Source of the DNA: an uncultured Bacteroidota bacterium
GTDB taxonomy: Bacteria > Bacteroidota > Bacteroidia > Flavobacteriales > Flavobacteriaceae
Assembly (NCBI GenBank): GCA_903879875.1
Contig: CAIRNC010000007.1
Span: 1 to 6,454 of the forward strand
Direction: 5' to 3'
Length of the DNA stretch: 6,454 nucleotides
The position numbers were made by a program, and so were the translations under genes. The notes under the pieces were generated by a model that made no database searches, had not been told where the DNA came from, and saw nothing but the letters and a program-made list of their open reading frames with translations. This document shows, piece by piece, positions 1-6,000 of the stretch. Within the stretch, counting starts at the first letter, position 1; every line of letters begins with the position of its first letter.

Positions 1-20
1 AAATCCCTTACTCTCCGCCA
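1..20 (+). tRNA. 3' end of a tRNA, probably tRNA-Ser (cut by left edge)
   Basis: The first 20 bases fit the 3' end of a tRNA. Bases 18-20 are an encoded CCA, base 17 is a G discriminator, and bases 10-16 (ACTCTCC) are the 3' strand of the acceptor stem. Bases 5-9 (CCCTT) are the 3' strand of the T stem with the invariant C61, and bases 1-4 (AAAT) are the end of the T loop with A58. The implied 5' acceptor strand is GGAGAGT, which together with G73 matches bacterial tRNA-Ser. The anticodon is outside the window, so the serine identity is an inference from the acceptor end. A strong terminator 20 bases downstream supports this being the end of a transcript. Confidence 0.78.
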
Positions 21-40
21 GTAGAAATATAAATTAAATT

Positions 41-81
41 AAAACCCTTAAAATCGTATGATTTTAAGGGTTTTTTCTTTT
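41..81 (+). terminator. Intrinsic terminator after the tRNA
   Basis: A perfect 15-bp inverted repeat pairs bases 41-55 with 60-74 around a 4-base loop (GTAT, 56-59). A T-rich tract runs from 71 to 80 on the + strand. This is a textbook Rho-independent terminator for the tRNA transcript that ends at base 20. On the minus strand the hairpin is followed by a looser T-rich run (TTTTAATTTAATTT), so it could also act as a backup for transcripts arriving from the right. Confidence 0.9.
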
Positions 82-112
82 AGATGCCTGAGATTTAATT
101 TTGCTCAAATTT

Positions 113-146
113 AAAAAAGAGTGCCTCATTGCTGAAACACTCTTTT
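113..146 (-). terminator. Intrinsic terminator of the minus-strand operon
   Basis: Bases 138-146 (CACTCTTTT) pair with 115-123 (AAAAGAGTG) to give a 9-bp stem. The 14-base loop contains a further possible TCA/TGA pairing (126-128 with 133-135). Read on the minus strand, the hairpin starts 27 bases after the stop codon of the outer-membrane protein gene and runs straight into six Ts (118 down to 113). It is therefore the natural end of the sigma / anti-sigma / outer-membrane protein transcript and faces the tRNA terminator. Confidence 0.85.
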
Positions 147-173
147 CCTAAAAAACCTAACACAAAATTATTC

Positions 174-1241
174 TTAATTAAAATCGAAACGAATTCCCAA
201 GGAGATATTGTTTTGTTTTACTACGTTATTTGTAAACAAAGGGTTTAGGTCGTATTTCATGTACAAACTGGTTTCTTTGTAACCGATATAGGAACTTACC
301 CCATAAATAAAATTGCTTGTATTGAAATCACCTTTGGTAACCTGACAATTTTCGTAGCCGTTCTCATCATATTCTAAATATTGTTTCGACTTTAAATTAA
401 TTCCAGTATATCCACCTACACCTAATCGAAAACCTTTTTGTGATTTGAAATAAGGCTTTCCGTCTTTAGTTTTATTTCCTGAAAAGTCAAATTCAAAATG
501 GACAGGTAGAACTAAATACACACTTTTTAATCTAGAATCTTGTTGATTTATAGGGTCAAGCACAAGATTGGTTTGGTTGCCTGTTACTTCAAATTTTCGA
601 TTATCGGTTGGTCTAAGGTTGTTGTACATCACCGAAAAACCATATTTTATATGAAGCAAATTATCGTTTTTAAAAACCCGTGTGTTGGCTGTAACTCCCC
701 ATTCGTAGAAATGAGAACCCCAATATCTAAAGTCAGAATTTTGAGCACTTCCGTTGGTAATTACATTGTTAACCCCCGCGGCTAAAACAAATTGTGTGGT
801 GGTTCTAATATCCCGTTTTGCTTTATGATGTTTTGTGCTGTTTCTTGGCATTTTAATTTTAATGTAGGAATCAACTACAGTATCCATGTACTTTAATTCT
901 ATTTTGTTTGTATTAATTTTTACTTTTTCATTTACTTTTTCTTTCACCAATTCGGTTAATTTTGCTTCTTCCAAAGCTACTCGAGTTTCAATTTTTTTGG
1001 CTTGAACTGCGGCAATATCCGCTTTCATTTTATCGGCTTGTTCTTGAGAAAGTTTATTTAATTCCACCTGTTTGTTGATGTCATCGACTTGGTCTTTCAA
1101 CGCTAATTTTTCTTCGGTAGTAATTTTTTCAATTTTTTCGGCAATGGCTTTAGCACGTTGCTCAAAAGTTTCTTGGGCATTCATTTTTGAGGCAATGAAA
1201 TAGCATAACAAGATGGATACATAAAGGATTGTCTTTTGCAT
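174..1241 (-). CDS. Secreted outer-membrane beta-barrel protein with N-terminal helical arm
   Basis: A 355-residue protein of unknown specific function. Residues 1-22 form a signal peptide (basic QK, hydrophobic core ILYVSILLCYFIA, likely cut after MNA before QE). Cys13 is preceded by Leu, so this is not a lipobox. Residues 24 to about 116 are rich in Lys, Glu, Gln and Ala with no proline, which fits a long helix or coiled coil. A basic linker follows (about 130-147, NSTKHHKAKR). From about 148 to 355 the sequence shows alternating aromatic and glycine strands (for example FVLAAGVNNV, GFRLGVGGYTG, FIYGVSSYIGY) and ends in SLGIRFDFN, as in small PorT/OmpA-like Bacteroidota barrels. The ATG at 1239-1241 is supported by the signal peptide. 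It is the last gene of the sigma operon, 33 bases after the anti-sigma-like gene, with no clear Shine-Dalgarno. Barrel class is fairly sure; ligand or transport role is unknown. Confidence 0.8.
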   Translation of the reverse strand: MQKTILYVSILLCYFIASKMNAQETFEQRAKAIAEKIEKITTEEKLALKDQVDDINKQVELNKLSQEQADKMKADIAAVQAKKIETRVALEEAKLTELVKEKVNEKVKINTNKIELKYMDTVVDSYIKIKMPRNSTKHHKAKRDIRTTTQFVLAAGVNNVITNGSAQNSDFRYWGSHFYEWGVTANTRVFKNDNLLHIKYGFSVMYNNLRPTDNRKFEVTGNQTNLVLDPINQQDSRLKSVYLVLPVHFEFDFSGNKTKDGKPYFKSQKGFRLGVGGYTGINLKSKQYLEYDENGYENCQVTKGDFNTSNFIYGVSSYIGYKETSLYMKYDLNPLFTNNVVKQNNISLGIRFDFN

Positions 1242-1274
1242 GATTTTAATTTTTAAGGGTTTGTTTTTTGATTT

Positions 1275-1979
1275 TTATTCTTTGTTTCTATTGGCTACCG
1301 CCGTTCTAATGGTTTTGAAATTACGGCTTAATCTTTCTAAAGTAGTTTCTCTAAAAGTTTGATTGAGTTCGCCTTCAACTTCTGAAAGTAGGCTTTTTGG
1401 GTCGATTTTCAAATCACTTTTTCGGATAGGTTTTTCTAAATCAGTGGCAGGTTGAACACTAGCAAGCAAAACATTTGATGCAATGTATTTTGGCTTGGTT
1501 GTTTTGGATGTGTTACTTTTTGCTTCTGGATTTTGGCTTTCTGATGATTTTAAGTCAACTGCAATAGGATTGTTTTTTTGATTGATGATTGATTCGTTTG
1601 CTAATCGAGTTTTGCTTTCACTTAATTGATTTTTGTATACTACTAATTGATTTTGGTTTACTACTAATCGAGTTTTGGTTTCAACCATTTTAGTTTGGTT
1701 TACTACTAATTGATTTTTACTTACTCCTGACGGTATTTTCCCTGCATCAATCATGGTTTCGGTTTGAGAAAAATATACAGTAGTAATCAAAAGGAAGCCC
1801 AAAAAACTTGCGGCAATATACATCCAACCCCAATTGCGTTTTGGTTTTACCAATTCGCTCTCGCCAGGTTCAGCAATACTTAACATGGCGTCCAATCGAT
1901 CCCAAGATGCAGCAGCGGGTGGAATGCTACGTTGATTCAGCTTGTTTTTAATTTGATTTTCTAAATTAGTTTGTTCCAT
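1275..1979 (-). CDS. Single-pass membrane protein, probable anti-sigma factor
   Basis: A 234-residue protein. Residues 1-48 are cytosolic: a short amphipathic segment (ENQIKNKLNQR) and a PPAAASWDRLDAML stretch, the pattern often seen at the N-terminus of uncharacterised proteins encoded next to ECF sigma factors in Flavobacteria. One transmembrane helix covers about 51-70 (WMYIAASFLGFLLITTVYF). Basic residues just before it (KPKR) favour an N-in, C-out topology. Residues 71-234 would be periplasmic and low in complexity, rich in Asn, Lys, Ser and Thr, with six heptapeptide repeats at 89-130. The C-terminal segment (about 196-230) looks helical. There are no cysteines and no HxxxCxxC zinc motif, so it is not a ZAS-type anti-sigma factor. 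The start overlaps the sigma gene by 14 bases, which suggests translational coupling; an AAGG lies 6 bases upstream of the ATG. The anti-sigma role is inferred from position and topology, not from a recognised catalytic or binding domain. Confidence 0.7.
   Translation of the reverse strand: MEQTNLENQIKNKLNQRSIPPAAASWDRLDAMLSIAEPGESELVKPKRNWGWMYIAASFLGFLLITTVYFSQTETMIDAGKIPSGVSKNQLVVNQTKMVETKTRLVVNQNQLVVYKNQLSESKTRLANESIINQKNNPIAVDLKSSESQNPEAKSNTSKTTKPKYIASNVLLASVQPATDLEKPIRKSDLKIDPKSLLSEVEGELNQTFRETTLERLSRNFKTIRTAVANRNKE
1590..1715 (-). repeat. Six tandem 21-bp units encoding heptapeptides
   Basis: Six in-frame units of exactly 21 bases lie inside the anti-sigma-like gene, at 1695-1715, 1674-1694, 1653-1673, 1632-1652, 1611-1631 and 1590-1610. 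The heptapeptide consensus is [NT]-[QRK]-[LM]-V-V-x-x; the first unit reads NQLVVNQ and the third TRLVVNQ. Units 1, 3 and 4 keep TTAGTAGTA at the DNA level, seen on the + strand as TACTACTAAT at 1638, 1659 and 1701. Units 2, 5 and 6 have diverged. The shared DNA sequence indicates growth by tandem duplication rather than convergence of amino acids alone. Confidence 0.85.
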
Positions 1980-2526
1980 TTTGAACCTTATTTAATTTTA
2001 TAATTTGCTCTTGTAACAATTTCCTAGCGTGTGACAATTGCGATTTTGATGTGCCTTCATTTATTTGAAGAAGTGTAGCAATTTCTTGATGTTTATAGCC
2101 TTCTATACAGTATAAATTAAAAACCATTTTATAGCCATCGGGCAATTGGTCTATCAAGAATTGAATTTCAGCAGTCGAAAATTCGGTTTCAATGTTATTG
2201 AAACTTTCTTCAAAATAACTTTCCTCTTCAATATAGTTGACTTTTTTTTGAACTCTAATAAATGAAATACATTCGTTTATGATAATTCGTCGTATCCAAC
2301 CTTCAAAACTTCCTTTGTGCTCAAAATTTTTAAGGTTTGTAAAAACTTTCATAAAAGCAGTTATCATTACATCTTCGGCTTGTTGCAGGTCTTTGATATA
2401 TTGCCTACAAACGCTTAACATCTTTGGCGAAAATTGTCCGTATAGCTGTTGTTGTGCGTGTCGATTGTGTTCGACAGCCATTTGGATTATTTCTCTTTCG
2501 TTTTGATTTAATGGTATTACCTTCAT
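1966..2526 (-). CDS. ECF-family RNA polymerase sigma factor (sigma-70 family)
   Basis: A 186-residue sigma factor of usual ECF length, containing only regions 2 and 4. Region 2 spans about residues 24-92: the core-binding part (DLQQAEDVMITAFMKVF, 46-62) and the -10 recognition helix (SFEGWIRRIIINECISFIR, 73-91). A short acidic linker follows (about 98-118). Region 4 spans about 120-175, with the LPDGYKMVFNLYCIEGYKHQEIA block and a helix-turn-helix ending in SKSQLSHARKLL (161-171) that should read the -35 element. It should direct RNA polymerase to a set of target promoters that cannot be named from this window. The ATG at 2524-2526 is chosen because the residues before region 2 (REIIQMAVEHNRHAQQQLY) match the usual Bacteroidota ECF start; there is no Shine-Dalgarno sequence. 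It is the first gene of the three-gene cassette, and its stop lies inside the next gene, so activity is probably controlled by that membrane protein. Confidence 0.93.
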   Translation of the reverse strand: MKVIPLNQNEREIIQMAVEHNRHAQQQLYGQFSPKMLSVCRQYIKDLQQAEDVMITAFMKVFTNLKNFEHKGSFEGWIRRIIINECISFIRVQKKVNYIEEESYFEESFNNIETEFSTAEIQFLIDQLPDGYKMVFNLYCIEGYKHQEIATLLQINEGTSKSQLSHARKLLQEQIIKLNKVQNGTN

Positions 2527-2655
2527 TATCGATTTTAGATTTTTGAACTAAAGTCTTCTATTAGCATAGACGAGAAAGGTACTGAAAAGGTTGCATGGGT
2601 AGTTAAAAAAATATTTTTTTCAAACATTTTATAGTATAGATACACCTGTAATTGC
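2527..2655 (-). promoter_or_regulatory. Gap before the sigma gene, candidate promoter region
   Basis: This 129-base A+T-rich gap separates the receiver gene from the sigma gene and is the only place in the window for a promoter of the sigma cassette. Two minus-strand octamers resemble the Bacteroidota -7 element TAnnTTTG with one mismatch each: TACCTTTC at 2574-2581 and AATGTTTG at 2621-2628. Neither has a clear TTG at the expected -33 spacing. A perfect A7-TA-T7 palindrome lies at 2605-2620 and may bend or open easily. No strong terminator hairpin is seen, so the sigma genes may also receive read-through from the kinase/receiver transcript. Confidence 0.35.
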
Positions 2656-3015
2656 CTATAAAATATAGGAATCAACAACTTCTTTTAATTTTTTAAAATC
2701 AAAAGGTTTTTTAATATATGCTTTAGCACCATGATTTTTACCTTTCATTTCATCCGATTTTTCAATCTTGGCAGAAAGTAGAATCACGGGGATTTCAGCA
2801 TGAATACTTGATTTTATTTCATTAAGAAAGCCATAACCATCTAAGATGGGCATCATAACATCACAAATAATGAGGTGTGGTTCGAATTGTTGGACTTTAA
2901 GTAAACCATCTTTTCCATCACATGCTTCACATACGGAATAGCCATATAAATCAAACAATTCTGCAATAGATTCTCTGAGTCTAGTTTCGTCATCAATAAT
3001 TAAAATTTTTCTCAT
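2656..3015 (-). CDS. Stand-alone response regulator receiver (CheY-like)
   Basis: A 119-residue protein made of one receiver domain and nothing else. The acidic pair Asp8-Asp9 follows the first strand (KILIIDDE). The phospho-acceptor is Asp52 in IICDVMMP, the switch Ser81 is in VILLSAK, and Lys103 is in the KKPF motif. All residues needed for phosphorylation are present. There is no DNA-binding or enzymatic output domain, so a phosphorylated protein must act by binding a partner or passing phosphate on. The ATG at 3013-3015 directly precedes the first strand, leaving no doubt about the start. The gene lies 11 bases after the histidine kinase stop, and the two are almost certainly co-transcribed, making it the likely cognate phosphate acceptor. 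No Shine-Dalgarno sequence is visible in the short spacer. Paired output is not identifiable here. Confidence 0.93.
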   Translation of the reverse strand: MRKILIIDDETRLRESIAELFDLYGYSVCEACDGKDGLLKVQQFEPHLIICDVMMPILDGYGFLNEIKSSIHAEIPVILLSAKIEKSDEMKGKNHGAKAYIKKPFDFKKLKEVVDSYIL

Positions 3016-3026
3016 ATCGTTGATTT

Positions 3027-6000
3027 TTATACTGGAAATTTCACGCTTACTTTTGTGCCTTTATCTAATTTGCTCTCTAGTTTAATTGTGCCACCATTTT
3101 TTTCTATGAATGTCTTTACAATATACAACCCGAGACCTGTGCCGTCAATACCATTGGTGTTACTAGCTCTAAAAAAAGTATTAAACAATTTAGGTTGGTC
3201 GCTTTCGGGGATGCCAATGCCAAAATCAATTACTTCTAATATAGCAGTATTTGAGGCATCATTGTATAAATAGAGTTCAATATCTGGAGTGCCAATGGAA
3301 TATTTAAATGCATTGTTGAGCAAGTTGAACAATGTATATTCCATTAGGTTTTTGTCCGCAAAAATGGTGAATTTTTCACCTTCAATAGCAAAGTGTACTT
3401 TTCTTCCGTCTTTTTGGTTAGCAAAACTAGTTTCTATCACATCTTTGCATAGTTGTTTTAAATCCACTTTTGTTGGATTGAAAGTGGTTTTTCCAGAGTC
3501 ATCTTTAGAAATGATTAAAACCGAATTCATTAGATCTGTGATACGATCAATTTCGCTTGTGATGGTTTTTAAATGTTTATTTAATTTTTCGGAATTATTA
3601 AGTACTTGTTTTTCTAAATAAAGTGCAATAAGTTCACTACTAACCCTAATGGTGGTCATTGGTGTTCTAAATTCGTGAGAAACAGTTGAAACTAAATTAG
3701 ACCTCAATTCGTTTAATTGACGCTCTTTTTGTAATGCGTTTTCAATTATAACTTCGTTTTCTTTTCGTTGATTAATGTTACGATTACTCGATTGATAACC
3801 AATAATTTCACCATTTTTCTTAACTGTTGCAGCATTTATTTCTAACCAAAGATAGTCGCCAAAATAATTTTTAAATCGAAATTCTCCCGATACAAAATCA
3901 TTTTCTTTAATAGCATCAAATGTTTTTTCTAGCTGAGCTAAATCATCAGTGAAAACAAAATCAATTGGGCTTTTTCCAATCATTTCTTCAGGATTATAAC
4001 CAAGTAAATTTGTAATGGAAGGCGAAACATATTGGAATGTTGCATCTAAATTATGCAAACAAACCAAATCAACAGTATTTTGAGCAAGAAGGCGATACAA
4101 GTCTTTAGCTTCGTTGAGTTGTATTGTTTTGTTTCTATTGTTTTCTTCTATCAACGCTATGTTTAGTTGTTCTATTCTTTTTCTTTCAGTTATGTTAATT
4201 ACTTGTCCTAAAAAGTTAGTAATTTCACCGTTAGCATTTTTTACTGCCGATACCGATAGATGTCCCCAAACAATGCTTTTATCCTTGTGTAAGTATCTTT
4301 TTTCTAAATGAAAATTATTTATTTCTCCAGAAATGATTTTTTCCATTTCATCCAAATCAATCTCTAAATCATCAGGATGGGTTATTTCATGAAAACGCAA
4401 TTTTTTTAATTCTTTTTTGGAATAGCCCAGCATGATACAGAATTGATCGTTAATTTCAATCATTTCAAAATTTGAATTCACAATTGCCATTCCAACGGCA
4501 GAATAGTCAAAAGCACCTTTAAATCGCGCTTCACTTTGTAACAATTCATTTTCTAATTTTTTCTTTTGTGTGATGTCTTGCATGGCACCAATGATCCGAA
4601 TAGCCTTCCCTTTTTCATTTCTAATGATTATGGCCCTATCATTTACATACGCATAATTACCATCTGATTTTAAGTAACGGTATTCTTCACTAAAATAACT
4701 TAAACCACTATCAATAGCTTCTTCTACATCTTCATTATAAGCCTTCAAGTCATCAGGATGAACAAATGTTTCACATAAATTGGCTGCTATAATATTGTTT
4801 TCAAATTGATAACCAAATAAGTTGGTATAGGCTTCTCCAACATATATTTCATCGGTTAACAAATCCCAATCCCATAAGGCATCGGAGGTGGCTTTACTTG
4901 AATAATCAAATCGTTCGTTACTTATTTTAAGACTTTCTTCAGCTTTTTTGAGTTCAGTAATATCATTAAAAGTGCAAACGACATAAATCAATTCCTGTTT
5001 GTCATTAAATACAGGCATAGCGTCAACAAGTAACCAGACGAAATCATTTAATTGATAATGAAATACGCCCATTACTACTTTATTTACTGGTTTTCGCAGT
5101 TGTATGGCTTTAGGTACCGGATGATCTTCGGCTTTAAAATTACTTCGATCCTCATGTATGACTCTCCATGAGCTGTCAAAAGAGGTTTTGCCAAGTAATT
5201 GATCTTCCGTCAATCCCAACATTTCAAGTGCCGCTTTATTGCTTTCTAACATTTCAGATTGAGGCCCTTGAACAAGAATACCTACTGCCACATTTTGAAG
5301 AATACTTTGTATTAATTGTTTACTTTTTAAAATTTCAACTTGATCTCTTTTGCTTTCAGTAATATTGATTCCAAATCCAATCATCAATTCAAAATCCCCA
5401 TTATCATCAAAAACAGGGGTGTATTTTCGGGTATGATAAATGAGTTCTCCATCGGGTTGTTTCAAAATATCTTCCCATTCTAATGATTTTCTATTTGTAA
5501 GTGCTTCTTCAAATTTATTCCAACGGACTTCTGCAAAAGCAGTTTCTCTTTTGGTATGAATAGCATATTCATAATCATCTTTTCCTATTATAAATGCTCG
5601 TAGTTCTTTGTTAATAATAGAAGTGGGATTTAAATATAAGTATTTATGATCTCGGTCAAAAACTGCTACAGCTATTGGTAATCTATCTAATATTTTTTCG
5701 TAAAAGTTCCTTTGTTTTAAAAGTTCTAAATTACTTTCAATAGATTCAGTTACATCTCTTGCGTGACCAATATATACCGAAAGTTCAGCATTTGTTATTT
5801 TATTAGCCTGTGAGGTGTGCCAACGTATGGAACCATCTTTATGAAAAACCCGGTAAGTGATTTCTTCGTCACTTTTACCTGTTAGAACAACATTATTTAA
5901 AAAAATAAAACAACTTTCAATATCCTCAGGATGTACAAATTGATCAAAACCTTTTCCAACAACTTCATCCATTTCATATCCCAAAAGAGTTGTAAAACCC

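Noticed and set aside
1..20. Attachment site of an integrated element at the tRNA 3' end
   Set aside because: No second copy of the tRNA 3' end, integrase or mobile-element gene is visible in the window.
540..785. Plus-strand frame of 81 codons inside the barrel gene
   Set aside because: It is antisense to a clear signal-peptide and beta-barrel protein and shows no motif of its own.
1203..1241. Lipoprotein signal at Cys13 of the barrel protein
   Set aside because: The residues before the cysteine are I-L-L; a small residue is needed at -1, so this is not a lipobox. An ordinary signal peptidase I site after MNA fits better.
1249..1268. TTTTAAGGGTTT motif before the barrel gene, shared with the tRNA terminator arm
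   Set aside because: Only one arm is present, with no complementary half, so it cannot form the hairpin. Twelve shared bases in such A+T-rich DNA are plausibly chance.
1590..1715. CRISPR array
   Set aside because: The 21-bp units are contiguous, in frame and have no spacers; they encode heptapeptides.
2279..5362. Plus-strand open frames at 2279-2506, 3055-3273, 3289-3621, 4114-4311 and 5168-5362
   Set aside because: All lie antisense within the sigma factor or kinase genes, encode low-complexity Cys/Phe/Leu/Ser-rich peptides with no recognisable domain, and are explained by the strong coding signal on the other strand.
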